From: Gemmatimonadota bacterium
GTDB lineage: Bacteria; JAAXHH01
DNA: 52,538 nucleotides
Reading direction: 5' to 3'
NCBI GenBank assembly: GCA_026702745.1
Contig: JAPPBT010000010.1
Location: 1-52,538, forward strand
Shown: positions 40,232 to 49,577 of the stretch, one piece after another
Numbering within the stretch: position 1 is the first letter of the stretch
How the letters are laid out: each line of letters opens with the position of its first letter
Notes under the pieces: model-generated
What the model was told of the DNA's origin: nothing
Database searches by the model: none
Seen by the model: the letters and a program-made list of their open reading frames with translations, nothing else
Position numbers and translations under genes: made by a program

Positions 40232-40245
40232 CGCCTGATCAGGCG
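40232..40245. promoter_or_regulatory. 14-bp palindrome over the UXS stop codon
   Basis: CGCCTGATCAGGCG is a perfect palindrome covering the last codons of the UXS gene, 24 bp before the moxR start. It may be a hairpin in the transcript or an operator for moxR; the position is suggestive only. Confidence 0.3.
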
Positions 40246-41177
40246 TTCCCGTCCAGGGATCTGAAATACGCGATGGTTTTCTCCATGCCTTCCTCGAGGG
40301 AGACCTCGGCTTTCCAGCCCAGGATCTTCCGCGCCCTTGTCGTGTCGGGACGCCGCAGTTGGGGATCGTCCTGGGGAAGGGGCCGGAAGACGATCTCGCT
40401 GCCGGAGCCACAAAGGCGGATGATAGTGCGGGCGAGTTCGAGAATGGTGATCTCGTTCTCGTTACCGATGTTCACCGGATCGTGCTCGCCGGATCGCATG
40501 AGCCGCACGATGCCTTCCATGAGGTCTTCGTAGTAGCAGAAACTGCGGGTCTGTTGTCCTTCTCCGAATACCGTCAGCGGTTCGCCCTTGAGCGCCTTGG
40601 TGATGAAGGACGGCGCGACGCGGCCGTCCGCGGGTCTCATCCGGGGACCGTAGGTGTTGAAGATCCGGACGATCCGCGTGTCGATTCCGTGTTTCCGGCG
40701 GTAGGCCATGGTCAGGGCTTCCGCAAAGCGCTTGGCCTCGTCGTAGACCCCTCTTACGCCGATGGGATTGACGTTGCCCCAGTAACTCTCCGGCTGGGGG
40801 TTGACCTGGGGATCGCCGTAGACCTCAGAGGTGGACGCGAGGAAAAAGCCCGCGCCCTTGGATTTGGCCAGACCAAGGGCGTTGTGGGTACCCAGGGCGC
40901 CGACCTTCAGGATCTGGATGGGGACGCGCTCGAAGTCGATCGGACTCGCCGGACTGGCGAAGTGCATGACGAAGTCCACCTCGCCTTCGATGTCCAGGAA
41001 TTCCGAAACGTCCCGCTGGAGATAGGTGAATCCTTCATTTTCCAGGATATGGGAGATGTTCACGGTCCGGCCCGTGATCAGGTTGTCCACGGCGACGACC
41101 CGGTGTCCGTCCGCCAGCAGACGGTCGCACAGATGGGATCCCAGAAAACCCGCACCACCGGTTACGACAACGCGCAA
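40239..41177 (-). CDS. UDP-glucuronate decarboxylase-type SDR epimerase (UXS-like)
   Basis: A 312-residue extended SDR. NAD-binding GGAGFLG is at residues 7-13. [34 protein letters not shown] and [14 protein letters not shown] (Tyr145, Lys149) are close to the UDP-xylose synthase/UXS signature. The enzyme would convert UDP-glucuronate to UDP-xylose for surface glycans. [49 protein letters not shown] also fits. A minus-strand promoter may lie at 41234-41262. It is upstream of moxR, which may be co-transcribed. Confidence 0.88.
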   Translation of the reverse strand: MRVVVTGGAGFLGSHLCDRLLADGHRVVAVDNLITGRTVNISHILENEGFTYLQRDVSEFLDIEGEVDFVMHFASPASPIDFERVPIQILKVGALGTHNALGLAKSKGAGFFLASTSEVYGDPQVNPQPESYWGNVNPIGVRGVYDEAKRFAEALTMAYRRKHGIDTRIVRIFNTYGPRMRPADGRVAPSFITKALKGEPLTVFGEGQQTRSFCYYEDLMEGIVRLMRSGEHDPVNIGNENEITILELARTIIRLCGSGSEIVFRPLPQDDPQLRRPDTTRARKILGWKAEVSLEEGMEKTIAYFRSLDGNA

Positions 41178-41233
41178 GGACGTTTCCTTTGCGTGGCATG
41201 GAAGGTCACAAATTCCTGCAGGACAAAGGTGAA

Positions 41234-41262
41234 AAATACGGGAATTTCACTTTGAATGTCAA
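41234..41262 (-). promoter_or_regulatory. Possible promoter of the UXS-like gene
   Basis: Minus-strand TTGACA (41262-41257), 17 bp, then GTATTT (41239-41234), or TATTTT one base further on. The -35 box is perfect and the -10 box moderate. Confidence 0.45.
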
Positions 41263-41289
41263 GCGCTCTTTTGAGGCCGGATCTGCCTG

Positions 41290-41318
41290 TTGACAGGCGC
41301 TATTTTCACTCCTATAAT
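41290..41318 (+). promoter_or_regulatory. Consensus sigma70 promoter of the phytanoyl-CoA dioxygenase gene
   Basis: TTGACA (41290-41295), exactly 17 bp, TATAAT (41313-41318): both boxes match the bacterial consensus perfectly. The leader to the ATG at 41463 is about 138 nt and holds the 15-bp repeat. Confidence 0.8.
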
Positions 41319-41395
41319 CTTGATTTGACACGACAATTTCAGTCTCACGCAGCCGGATCTCAATCCGCATAGCCGTATCAAGGTTGCACTGACAA

Positions 41396-41440
41396 CCGGG
41401 CACGAGGATGCCGGGCACGAGGATGCCGGGCACGTAGATG
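41396..41440 (+). repeat. 15-bp tandem repeat, 3 copies, in the dioxygenase leader
   Basis: CCGGGCACGAGGATG at 41396-41410 and 41411-41425, then CCGGGCACGTAGATG at 41426-41440. Each copy has an ATG, and the first two contain GAGG-like bases, so they mimic weak start regions. The real start is at 41463. Confidence 0.9.
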
Positions 41441-41462
41441 CTGGCGAGACGCCAATAGGACC

Positions 41463-42353
41463 ATGTCAAAAAGCTACAAGGCACTGACCGAATCGGACGT
41501 AGACTATTTCATTCGTCGAGGGCATGTCGTCCTGCGGGACTGTTTCTCGAGAGAACTGGCCGCCGACTGGCGCGCGTTCGCCTTCAGTCGTCTCGGCTAC
41601 GATCCTGATGATGCCGCGACCTGGGAGGAATCGCGCGTGCATCTTCCATCGATGAACCAGGTACCGATTCGCGAAGCCGCGCCGAAAGCATGGGACGCCA
41701 TCTGCGACCTGCTGGGTGGTGAGGACAGACTGGCGAATACCCAGCCGTCCTGGGGAGATGGTTTCATCATCAACTTCTCATACGGCGCGGACGAGGTTTG
41801 GGAGCCACCGGAGACCCTTCGCCAGGGCTGGCACAAGGACGGAGATTTCTTCAGGCACTTCCTGGACAGTCCGGAGCAGGGATTATTGACAATCGTCGTA
41901 TGGTCCGACATACTACCCGGAAGCGGCGGCACGTTTGTCGCCTGTGATTCGGTGGAGCACGTCGCGCGGCATCTTCATGCAAATCCACAGGGCCTGCTGC
42001 CCAGCGGCAGTTTCGGCCATTTGATTTCAGACTGCAGGGACTTCGCGGAAATCACGGGCAACGCGGGAGACGTCGTACTGTTGCATCCGTTCATTCTGCA
42101 CTCCGCGTCCCGGAACCCGTCAGGCCGTGCCCGCTTCATCACCAATCCCCCGGTCGCGCTCAAGGAACCGATGGATTTCAATCGCGACGATCCCGAGGAC
42201 TTCTCTCCGGTGGAACGGGCCGTCCTATCGGGACTGGAAAGAGAACGCCTGGATTTCAAACCGGCCGCGCCGCGGGAACGATTGGTGCCCGATCGTGTCA
42301 GACGTCAACGAGAGATGCTGGAAGATCAGAAAAAACGACTCGCCATGGGCTAA
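41463..42353 (+). CDS. Phytanoyl-CoA dioxygenase family Fe(II)/2-oxoglutarate oxygenase
   Basis: A 296-residue protein of the PhyH family. Metal ligands are visible as His124 and Asp126 in GWHKDGDFF and a C-terminal His near 213 in LLHPFILHSASRNPSGRARF; Arg222 or Arg224 would hold 2-oxoglutarate. NTQPSWGDGFIINFSYGAD and NPPVALKEPMDFNRDDPEDFSPVE are typical of the group. Family members hydroxylate varied substrates; this one is unassigned. A perfect promoter drives it. The isomerase follows 21 bp later and is probably in the same transcript. Confidence 0.85.
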   Translation: MSKSYKALTESDVDYFIRRGHVVLRDCFSRELAADWRAFAFSRLGYDPDDAATWEESRVHLPSMNQVPIREAAPKAWDAICDLLGGEDRLANTQPSWGDGFIINFSYGADEVWEPPETLRQGWHKDGDFFRHFLDSPEQGLLTIVVWSDILPGSGGTFVACDSVEHVARHLHANPQGLLPSGSFGHLISDCRDFAEITGNAGDVVLLHPFILHSASRNPSGRARFITNPPVALKEPMDFNRDDPEDFSPVERAVLSGLERERLDFKPAAPRERLVPDRVRRQREMLEDQKKRLAMG

Positions 42354-42374
42354 CGCATTCTACAGGAGATGGTT

Positions 42375-43529
42375 ATGTTAGCAGACCTTCGGGACCAGGC
42401 CACGGTGCGCAGTGGCGATGACCTCGTGCGCCACCTTAAGGAGTTTTCGCTCGAACTGAAGATCTCGGCCGGCGTCTGGTTTTTCTCGCCGTCCCAGATC
42501 CGGTTTCACGAAGCCTACATGGAGCCCTATTCCATCGAGGAACGCCTGGCCATCGCCGGCGAAATGGCGGAATACGGACTGTGCGGCATCGAGGCCCACT
42601 ATCCCAATGAAATCAACGAGGATAACGCCCATCTCTACCAGCAACTGGAAAAGGACACGGGCGTGCGGCTGATCACGGTGATCCCCAACCTCTTCTGGGA
42701 TGCGCAGTTCGAATTCGGGTCCCTTTCGTCCCCCGTGCCCGAGGCGCGCCGCGCCGCCATCGACCGGGTGATCGAGACGCTGCGGATGAACCGGGAACTG
42801 GACACGGACTTCATGGTCGTGTGGCCCGGCGGCGACGGCTATGAACTCAATTTCGGGACCGATTTCTACGCTATGTGGGACCTCTTCGAGTCGGGCCTGG
42901 CCGAGGCGCTGGACGCCGTGCCCGGGATCCGGACGGCCATCGAACCCAAACCCTATGAACCCCGGGGGAACAACATCTACCGGAACACCACGGACGGCAT
43001 CCTGATGGCCCAGAACGTGGACGAGCGGCTCCGGGCCCCCGAGAACCGGGCGCTGATCGACGAGGGCCACGCCATCGTGGGCCTGAATCCGGAACTCGGC
43101 CACGTCCTGATGGGCTTCGAGGATTTCCCCTATGCCCTGAGCCGAATCCTCCGCCAGGGCCGGCTGGCCCACACCCACTGGAACAGCCAGCCCCTGGGCA
43201 ATTACGACCAGGACCTGCAGGTCGGCATCGTATCGCCGGAGCAGATTTTCGCCGGCATGTACGCACTGAAGATGTACGGCTACCGGGGTTACATGGGCAT
43301 CGACATCTTTCCGGAGCGCATCCCCATCCGGCAGGCCCTCATCAATTCCATCGACCGCATGAAGGCCATTGCCGAAATGACCGAACGGGTAGACCACGAG
43401 CTTGTCGTGGCCTGCATGGAGCGTCCCGATCTCAACCGGGGCGTCATCGAAGCCCACCTGACCCGGCTCTTCCATCCTTCCTCGACCGGATTGAGCGCCA
43501 TGCCTGCGTACCGGAAGGGTCAGGAATAG
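42375..43529 (+). CDS. TIM-barrel sugar isomerase (xylose-isomerase-like)
   Basis: A 384-residue protein with the xylose-isomerase-like TIM-barrel fold. TAIEPKPYEPRG, GLNPELGHVLMGFEDFPYALSRIL and AHTHWNSQPLGNYDQDLQVG contain the acidic and His residues expected for two metal ions. The sugar substrate is unknown. The ATG at 42375 has AGGAG 6 nt upstream, so the ATG at 42369 is rejected. It is downstream of the PhyH gene and upstream of the nitrilase; co-expression with PhyH suggests sugar or glycoside breakdown. Confidence 0.75.
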   Translation: MLADLRDQATVRSGDDLVRHLKEFSLELKISAGVWFFSPSQIRFHEAYMEPYSIEERLAIAGEMAEYGLCGIEAHYPNEINEDNAHLYQQLEKDTGVRLITVIPNLFWDAQFEFGSLSSPVPEARRAAIDRVIETLRMNRELDTDFMVVWPGGDGYELNFGTDFYAMWDLFESGLAEALDAVPGIRTAIEPKPYEPRGNNIYRNTTDGILMAQNVDERLRAPENRALIDEGHAIVGLNPELGHVLMGFEDFPYALSRILRQGRLAHTHWNSQPLGNYDQDLQVGIVSPEQIFAGMYALKMYGYRGYMGIDIFPERIPIRQALINSIDRMKAIAEMTERVDHELVVACMERPDLNRGVIEAHLTRLFHPSSTGLSAMPAYRKGQE

Positions 43530-43541
43530 GGTAACGGTTCC

Positions 43542-43579
43542 CTTCCGGCAACTTCGGGCAACTTCGGCAACTTCCGGCC
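43542..43579 (+). repeat. 9-10-bp tandem repeat, 4 copies, between the isomerase and nitrilase genes
   Basis: CTTCCGGCAA, CTTCGGGCAA, CTTCGGCAA and CTTCCGGCC in succession, beginning 13 nt after the isomerase stop codon. Confidence 0.75.
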
Positions 43580-43631
43580 TGTGAAGGCGTATAATCCCGA
43601 AACATATGCTACAGGCAGAACGGGGGGAGAA

Positions 43632-44474
43632 ATGCCAGACACTATACGGGTCGCCGGCGTGCAGATGGACCTGAAACTCGCCGAGACCGAACAGAATCTC
43701 ACCAGGGTGTTCGACGCCATGCAGTCGGCCTCCCGCGAGGGGGCGGACCTGGCCGTGTTTCCCGAGTGCGCGCTGACCGGGTACTGTTTTTACGACCTGG
43801 ACGAAGCCCGGGCGTACGCCCAGCCCGTGCCCGGGCCTTTCACGGAGCGTCTCGAGCGCCGGTGCCGCGAACTCGACATCCACGTGATCATCGGCTTGCT
43901 GGAGGCCGACGGTTCAGTTTTATACAACACGGCGGCCCTCATCGCCCCCAACGGGCTGATCGGGCACTACCGCAAGATCCATCTGCCCTATCTCGGGGTC
44001 GATCGCTTTCTGTCCCCCGGCGACCGTCCTTTTCGCGTCTACAGTTCGGATGTGGGCCGCATCGGCCTCAACATCTGTTACGACGCGGCGTTTCCGGAGA
44101 GCGCCCGGGTGATGATGCTCCATGACGCGGAACTGATCGCCCTGCCCACCAACTGGCCGGTCGGCGCGGACTGCAACACAGAGTTCGTGATCAATACGCG
44201 CGCCTTTGAGAACCGCGTCAATTACATTGCCGTCAACCGGGTCGGGAGGGAGCGCGGGACCAATTTCATCGGGCAGAGCAAGATCGTCGATTTCACCGGG
44301 CGTACGCTGGCGGAAGGTGACCGGTCCCGCGAGGAGATCATCTTCGCCGACCTGGACCTTGCCGGCGCCCGGGAGAAGCACATCGTAAACGTGGCCAAGG
44401 CCTACGAACTCGACCGCCTGGAAGACCGGCGGGTAGAGTTCTACGGACCCATCGTCGAGGGAGAAAAACCTTGA
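43632..44474 (+). CDS. Nitrilase-superfamily carbon-nitrogen hydrolase
   Basis: A 280-residue C-N hydrolase with the Glu-Lys-Cys triad: Glu45 in AVFPECALTGY, Lys115 in GHYRKIHLPYLG and Cys149 in GLNICYDAAFPESARV. Family members hydrolyse amides, nitriles or carbamoyl compounds; substrate unknown. The ATG at 43632 has GGGGGGAG a few bases upstream; the longer frame from 43581 is rejected. Located before lipB with a gap of 79 bp. Confidence 0.88.
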   Translation: MPDTIRVAGVQMDLKLAETEQNLTRVFDAMQSASREGADLAVFPECALTGYCFYDLDEARAYAQPVPGPFTERLERRCRELDIHVIIGLLEADGSVLYNTAALIAPNGLIGHYRKIHLPYLGVDRFLSPGDRPFRVYSSDVGRIGLNICYDAAFPESARVMMLHDAELIALPTNWPVGADCNTEFVINTRAFENRVNYIAVNRVGRERGTNFIGQSKIVDFTGRTLAEGDRSREEIIFADLDLAGAREKHIVNVAKAYELDRLEDRRVEFYGPIVEGEKP

Positions 44475-44553
44475 CAGAACGGACCTCCGGAACATAGGTT
44501 GTCCGGGGTACAGGGCCTGGAATATACGAGGTCGACGGGCATGAGGAGGGCAG

Positions 44554-45243
44554 GTGCTGCCTTGCTGGGTTGTTCGGGCCAAGCGGACCGGCACGATGGA
44601 ATATGGCGTGGCGCTGTCTCTTCAGCGGAGTCTGCTCGCGGCACGTCGTTCCGGCCTGATTGACAACGTGCTCCTGTTGCTCGAACACCCTCCCACGTAC
44701 ACGATCGGTCGTCGGCTGAGAGCCAGTGAACACCTGCTCTACGGGGAAGAAACGCTCCGGACTCGCGGCATTCGGGTCTACGAAACCGACCGGGGCGGAG
44801 ACATCACCTGCCACGGTCCCGGCCAGCTGGTGGGGTACACGATCTTCGATATCGCGGCATGGTACCAGGACGTCTATCGGTACCTGCGCGATCTCGAGGC
44901 CGCAATCATCGGATGCCTGGCAGATTTCGGCATCGAGGGACGCCGCCTGGAAGGGATTACCGGGGTCTGGGTGGATGACCGGAAGGTTGCGGCCCTGGGC
45001 ATCCGGGTCAGCTGGTGGGTCGCCATGCACGGGTTTTCCGTGAACGTGGGGCCCGACCTCTCTCTGTACGAGGGCATCGTCCCGTGCGGCATCGCCGACC
45101 GCGAGGTCACCTCGATGGAGCGGCTGCTCGGCCGGACGATATCGATGGAGGAGGTCGAGGAAAGCCTTCTCCGAAACCTGGGCGATGTCTTCGGCATGGC
45201 TTTCGAGGAGACGAGCCTGCCCGAACTGCGGCAAAGACTATGA
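44554..45243 (+). CDS. lipB: Octanoyl-[acyl-carrier-protein]:protein N-octanoyltransferase LipB
   Basis: A 229-residue LipB. It transfers octanoate from ACP to lipoyl domains, the first step of de novo lipoylation. Seen are VLLLLEHPPTYTIGRR, DRGGDITCHGPGQLVGYTIF, Lys144 in DDRKVAALGIRV and catalytic Cys178 in GIVPCGIADREVTSM. GTG start (44554) with AGGAGGG 3-5 nt upstream. lipA is not in the window. The following E1/E2 genes supply lipoylated E2 as a client. Confidence 0.92.
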   Translation: MLPCWVVRAKRTGTMEYGVALSLQRSLLAARRSGLIDNVLLLLEHPPTYTIGRRLRASEHLLYGEETLRTRGIRVYETDRGGDITCHGPGQLVGYTIFDIAAWYQDVYRYLRDLEAAIIGCLADFGIEGRRLEGITGVWVDDRKVAALGIRVSWWVAMHGFSVNVGPDLSLYEGIVPCGIADREVTSMERLLGRTISMEEVEESLLRNLGDVFGMAFEETSLPELRQRL

Positions 45244-45276
45244 TCAGAACAAGCCACACCGCTCCCTGGAGGCGCC

Positions 45277-46302
45277 ATGAACGTTGAGACCGCCCCCGCC
45301 CTGTCCGACCCCGACCTTGCCGCGTCCGACCTCGACGATCTCGGCCTCGGCCGGGACGACTACCGAACCCTCTACCATACCATGCGCCTTCAGCGGGAAT
45401 TCGAAGAGCGCGTCTACCGTCTCTTCCGGCAGGGCCGGCTCGTGGGCGCGGCCTACGCCGGCGCGGGCCACGAGGCCATCGCCGCGGGAAGCGCCTACGC
45501 CCTGGGCGACGCGGACATCCTGGTCCCCATGCACCGGGTGATCGGCGCCCATTTCCTCCGCGGGCACACCGCGCGTGACATGATGTGCCAGTACCTGGGC
45601 CGGGCCAACGGACCGACCGCCGGCAAAGACGGCAACATGCACTGCGGCAACTGGGACCACCACATCGTCGGGATGATCAGCCACCTCGGCGCGAACATTC
45701 CGGTGGCCGCGGGCGTGGCCCTGGCCAGCAAGGTCCGCGGCGACGGGGCGGTCTCCCTGACCTACATCGGCGAAGGCGGCTCGAGTATCGGCGATTTCCA
45801 CGAAGGGCTCAACTTCGCGGCCGTACACAGGCTGCCCATGGTGCTGATCGTGGAGAACAACAAGTTCGCCTACTCCACGCCGACCCGGTACGAGTACGCC
45901 TGCGAAAACATCGTCGACCGTGCCCGGGGTTACGGCGTCGCGGGCGCGCTGGTGGACGGCACGGACGTCCGCGCCGTGTACAGGGCGACGCGGGACGCCG
46001 TGGATCTCGCCCGGGAAGGCGGCGGTCCGACCCTGATCGAAGCCCGTTGCACGCGACTGCTCGGCCACGCCCAGCACGACGACGCCTTCTACGTCCCCAA
46101 GGACATCATGGAGGACGGGTGGAACAACGATCCCGTCACGAAGGCCGAGAACCTCCTGCTGGAACGGAAGTACTTCACCCGCGAGGAGATTGACGGGATC
46201 CAGGAAGAAGTCAAGGGCATCGTCGACGACGCGGTCGATTACGCGGAACAGAGCCCCCTGCCCGAACCCGAAGAAGCGCTCCAGGGCGTCTACGCGGACT
46301 GA
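45277..46302 (+). CDS. 2-oxoacid dehydrogenase E1 component, alpha subunit
   Basis: A 341-residue ThDP-dependent E1alpha. ThDP/Mg site: GEGGSSIGDFHEGLNFAAVHRLPMVLIVENN (residues 165-195). MHRVIGAHFLRG and KDGNMHCGNWDHHIVGMISHLGANIPVAAGVALA are typical of pyruvate or branched-chain E1alpha. The substrate cannot be assigned from sequence. ATG preceded by GGAGG at 5 nt. Runs with E1beta and E2. Confidence 0.92.
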   Translation: MNVETAPALSDPDLAASDLDDLGLGRDDYRTLYHTMRLQREFEERVYRLFRQGRLVGAAYAGAGHEAIAAGSAYALGDADILVPMHRVIGAHFLRGHTARDMMCQYLGRANGPTAGKDGNMHCGNWDHHIVGMISHLGANIPVAAGVALASKVRGDGAVSLTYIGEGGSSIGDFHEGLNFAAVHRLPMVLIVENNKFAYSTPTRYEYACENIVDRARGYGVAGALVDGTDVRAVYRATRDAVDLAREGGGPTLIEARCTRLLGHAQHDDAFYVPKDIMEDGWNNDPVTKAENLLLERKYFTREEIDGIQEEVKGIVDDAVDYAEQSPLPEPEEALQGVYAD

Positions 46303-46324
46303 TGTCCCCAACCGGAACCTGCCC

Positions 46325-47305
46325 ATGCCGCCCGTAACCTACCTTGAAGCCATTTCGTCCGGACTCCGCGAAGAAATGGAACGGGATGAAAGCGTCTTCT
46401 GCCTCGGCGAGGATATCGGCGTCTATGGCGGGGCCTTCAAGATCACGAAGGGATTCCTCGACGATTTCGGTGAGGACCGCGTGATCGACGCGCCCGTCGC
46501 CGAATCCGTGATCATCGGCGCGGCCATGGGCGCGGCGCTCATGGGCATGCGGCCCGTGGCCGAAATGCAATTCGCCGATTTCATCACCTGCGGGTTCAAC
46601 CAGCTGGTCAACAACGTGGCCAAGACCCACTACCGCTGGGGGGCCGCGGTACCCCTCGTGGTGCGGTGCCCCTCGGGGGCCATCGGCAACGCCGGTCCCT
46701 TCCATTCCCAGAACCCCGAGGCCTGGTTCTGTAAAGTGCCCGGCCTCAAGGTCGTGGCGCCGGCCACGACCTACGACGCGAAAGGCCTGCTCAAGTCTTC
46801 GATCCGCGATAACAACCCGGTCCTGTATTTCGAACACAAGGGCCTTTACCGTTTTCCCCGGATCCGGGAAGAAATCCCCGAAGAGGACTATACCGTACCC
46901 ATCGGCAAGGCAGCGGTCCGCCGGGAGGGCGTCGACGCGACGATCGTGACCTACGGCAAGATGGTCTTTCACAGCCTGGACGCCGCGGAAACATTGGCCG
47001 GTGAGGGGGTCGAGACGGAAGTGCTCGATCTGAGATCCCTTCTGCCCTATGACAAGCAGGCCATCCTCGAGTCCGTTCGGAAGACGAACCGGCTTCTGGT
47101 CGTCCATGAGGATACGCTGACCGGCGGATTCGGTGGTGAAATCGCCGCGGTGGCGGCCGAAGAAGCCTTCGAACATCTCGATGCACCGGTCCGCAGGCTG
47201 GCGGCCATCGACACGCCCGTACCATTCAGTCCGCCGCTGGAGCAATACTTCCTGCCGAACACGGAGAAGGTGACCGCGGCCCTGAGGGAACTCCTGGCCT
47301 ACTGA
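46325..47305 (+). CDS. 2-oxoacid dehydrogenase E1 component, beta subunit
   Basis: A 326-residue E1beta beginning MPPVTYLEAISSGLREEMERDESVFCLGEDIGVYGGAFKITKGF. VIDAPVAESVIIGAAMGAALMGMRPVAEMQFADFI and HSQNPEAWFCKVPGLKVVAPATTYDAKGLLKSSI match the family. The longer frame from 46190 overlaps E1alpha out of frame and is not real; the ATG at 46325 is 22 bp after the E1alpha stop. It forms the E1 heterotetramer with the alpha subunit. Confidence 0.93.
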   Translation: MPPVTYLEAISSGLREEMERDESVFCLGEDIGVYGGAFKITKGFLDDFGEDRVIDAPVAESVIIGAAMGAALMGMRPVAEMQFADFITCGFNQLVNNVAKTHYRWGAAVPLVVRCPSGAIGNAGPFHSQNPEAWFCKVPGLKVVAPATTYDAKGLLKSSIRDNNPVLYFEHKGLYRFPRIREEIPEEDYTVPIGKAAVRREGVDATIVTYGKMVFHSLDAAETLAGEGVETEVLDLRSLLPYDKQAILESVRKTNRLLVVHEDTLTGGFGGEIAAVAAEEAFEHLDAPVRRLAAIDTPVPFSPPLEQYFLPNTEKVTAALRELLAY

Positions 47306-47408
47306 CCGGCCGGCGCTGATCGTCTTGCACAGGTCGGCCGGCACGTATCGCAGGCACTGATCATCCGGCGTTGATCGCCAGGCACCCATCGTCAGTCACT
47401 GAGAGGAA

Positions 47409-48725
47409 ATGCACTTGAACATCGTGATGCCCAGACTCGGCGAGAGCGTGGAAGAAGGAACCGTCATCCGCTGGCTGAAGAAAGTCGGCGATTCGATCGA
47501 GCGCGACGAGTCCGTGGTGGAGATCACCACCGACAAGATCGACACGGACATCCCCGCCATCGCGGGCGGCGTGCTGAGCGAAATCCGGGTGGCCGAGGGA
47601 ACGACGGTGGCCATCGGGGAGGTCATCGGTGTCATCGATACGGGGGATGACGAGGACGCCGGACCGGGCGGACCAGGCGGAACTGGTGACGCCGGGGCAA
47701 CTGAGCAGGCCGGTGATTCAGGTGGAGAAGTAGAGACGATCGAAGCCGATGAACGGACTCCGGTCGCAGAGACCAGCGAGGGTGGACCGTTGAGGCGCCG
47801 GCGTGCCGAGCGCTTCTACTCCCCTCTTGTGTTGCGCATCGCCCGGGAAGAGCGTATAGACATGGCCACGCTCGAAGCCCTGGAAGGCACCGGCAAGGGC
47901 GGCCGGTTGACCCGGGACGACCTGCTTGCCTACCTGGAACGGCGCGCATCGCGCATTCCCGAACCGGCCGCGGAACAGGAAGACGAATCGGAATACGTAT
48001 CGGTATCCCGGCCGGCCGGCACCGAAGACGCCCGCGTCGTGAACCTGGACACCCTGCGCAAGACCATCGCTCAGCACATGGTCCTAAGCAAGCAGGTGTC
48101 CCCCCACGTAACCTCCGTGTCGGAAGTCGACATGACCCACGTCGTCCGCTTCCGGGACGAGGCCAGGGAGCGGTTCCAGCAGAAGACCGGCATCCGGCTG
48201 ACGCTGACCCCCTTCTTCATCACCGCCATCGTCGACGCCCTGCGGGCGAACCCCATGCTGAACGCCACGATGGACGGCGACCGGGTGCTGCAGTGGAAAC
48301 ACGTGAACATGGGGCTGGCGGTCGGTCTGGAAAAGGGCGTCGTCGTACCGGTGATCCGACACGCCGACGAGATGGACTTCGCGGAGATCGCCGAGGCAGC
48401 CCACGACCTGGCCAAGCGGGCCCATGACCGCAAGCTTACCCCGGACGACCTGCAGGGCAGCACGTTCACGCTGACGAACCCGGGCATGTGGGCCACGCTA
48501 TTCGGCACGCCGATCATCAACCAGCCCGAGGCGGGCATCATCGCCACCGGAAGCGTCAAGAAGCAGGTCGTCGTGCAGGCGGACGATTCACTGGCCATCC
48601 GGTCCATGATGTTCCTGAGCCTGTCCTTCGATCACCGGTTCATCGACGGCCTCAACGCGGCCCGGTTCATCCGGGACATCACGCAGAACCTGGAGTCTTT
48701 CGATACCGACCGGGTCGGGGTCTGA
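47409..48725 (+). CDS. Dihydrolipoamide acyltransferase (E2) of a 2-oxoacid dehydrogenase complex
   Basis: A 438-residue E2. Lipoyl domain 1-78 with lipoyl-Lys43 in TTDKIDTD; an acidic, Gly-rich linker; peripheral subunit-binding domain in SPLVLRIAREERIDMATLEALEGTGKGGRLTRDDLLAYLE; catalytic domain with LSLSFDHRFIDG (His409). Forms the core of the complex. No E3 (dihydrolipoyl dehydrogenase) gene is in the window; it may be shared with another locus. A 103-bp gap separates it from E1beta. Confidence 0.93.
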   Translation: MHLNIVMPRLGESVEEGTVIRWLKKVGDSIERDESVVEITTDKIDTDIPAIAGGVLSEIRVAEGTTVAIGEVIGVIDTGDDEDAGPGGPGGTGDAGATEQAGDSGGEVETIEADERTPVAETSEGGPLRRRRAERFYSPLVLRIAREERIDMATLEALEGTGKGGRLTRDDLLAYLERRASRIPEPAAEQEDESEYVSVSRPAGTEDARVVNLDTLRKTIAQHMVLSKQVSPHVTSVSEVDMTHVVRFRDEARERFQQKTGIRLTLTPFFITAIVDALRANPMLNATMDGDRVLQWKHVNMGLAVGLEKGVVVPVIRHADEMDFAEIAEAAHDLAKRAHDRKLTPDDLQGSTFTLTNPGMWATLFGTPIINQPEAGIIATGSVKKQVVVQADDSLAIRSMMFLSLSFDHRFIDGLNAARFIRDITQNLESFDTDRVGV

Positions 48726-48758
48726 CCCGGCTTCCCGGACTGACCGCATGGAGCGGAA

Positions 48759-49577
48759 ATGACACCGGTGCCCGGCTCCCTGCATATCGGCACGATGGGA
48801 TGGACCTACAGGGACTGGTTCGGATCCTTCTACCCCAACGACGCCGACCGTAAAGTCCTCCTGCAGCACTACGCCCGGGTCTTCGACGCCCTCGAAATCG
48901 ACAGTACCTTCCACTTCATCCCAAAGCCGGAAGTGGTGACATCCTGGCACGACCGCACCCCCGGGACGTTCCGCTTCACGGCCAAACTCCCCGGTGAGAT
49001 CACCCATGAACGGGGACTGGTGGATACGGAGGACCTGTTGACCCCGTTTCTGGCCAGCATGGCCCTCCTGGGCGAGCGCCTCGGATGCCTGCTCGTTCAA
49101 CTTCCTCCCGGATTCCAGTGCAACGAAGAGACGTTCAACCGGGTGGGATCATTCCTGAAACTGTTGCCTGCCAGAGACTTCCGCTTCGCCTTCGAGTTCA
49201 GGCACCGGTCTTGGATCAAGCCGGAATTGTTCGATCTCCTCCGGACGCACGGCGTGGCCTGGACCATGCAGGACCATCCCAAAATCATGCCGATCGTCCC
49301 CGAAATCACCGCGGATTTCACCTACATACGTTGGATGGGCAATACGGAGGACCCGCACATCGGCCAATTCCGGGAATCCGTCGTGGACCGCAGCCAGGAT
49401 CTCATCAAGTGGGCGGAACGGCTGAAGCGCGACATCCTCCCCCGGGTCGACACGCTGTTTGGATTCTTCAACAACTACTATTCCGGCCATTCACCCACCG
49501 ACTGCAATCGGATGAAACGGCTGCTCGGACTGGATACGGCCGCACCCGATTTCGACCGCCAGTTGAGCCTGTTCTGA
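48759..49577 (+). CDS. DUF72 protein
   Basis: A 272-residue DUF72 family protein with a TIM-barrel fold. The opening LHIGTMGWTYRDWFGSFYPND, FDALEIDSTFHFIPKPEVVTSW, RFTAKLPGEITHERGL and the end NNYYSGHSPTDCNRMKRLLGLDT are characteristic. The function is not known. Its 3' end (Leu-Phe-stop) is repeated twice downstream, in the spacer before the binding-protein gene. It is 33 bp after the E2 gene. Confidence 0.9.
   Translation: MTPVPGSLHIGTMGWTYRDWFGSFYPNDADRKVLLQHYARVFDALEIDSTFHFIPKPEVVTSWHDRTPGTFRFTAKLPGEITHERGLVDTEDLLTPFLASMALLGERLGCLLVQLPPGFQCNEETFNRVGSFLKLLPARDFRFAFEFRHRSWIKPELFDLLRTHGVAWTMQDHPKIMPIVPEITADFTYIRWMGNTEDPHIGQFRESVVDRSQDLIKWAERLKRDILPRVDTLFGFFNNYYSGHSPTDCNRMKRLLGLDTAAPDFDRQLSLF

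Noticed and set aside
42378-43883. Minus-strand 501-codon frame opposite the isomerase gene
   Set aside because: Shadow frame; the plus-strand isomerase has conserved metal-site segments and a ribosome-binding site.
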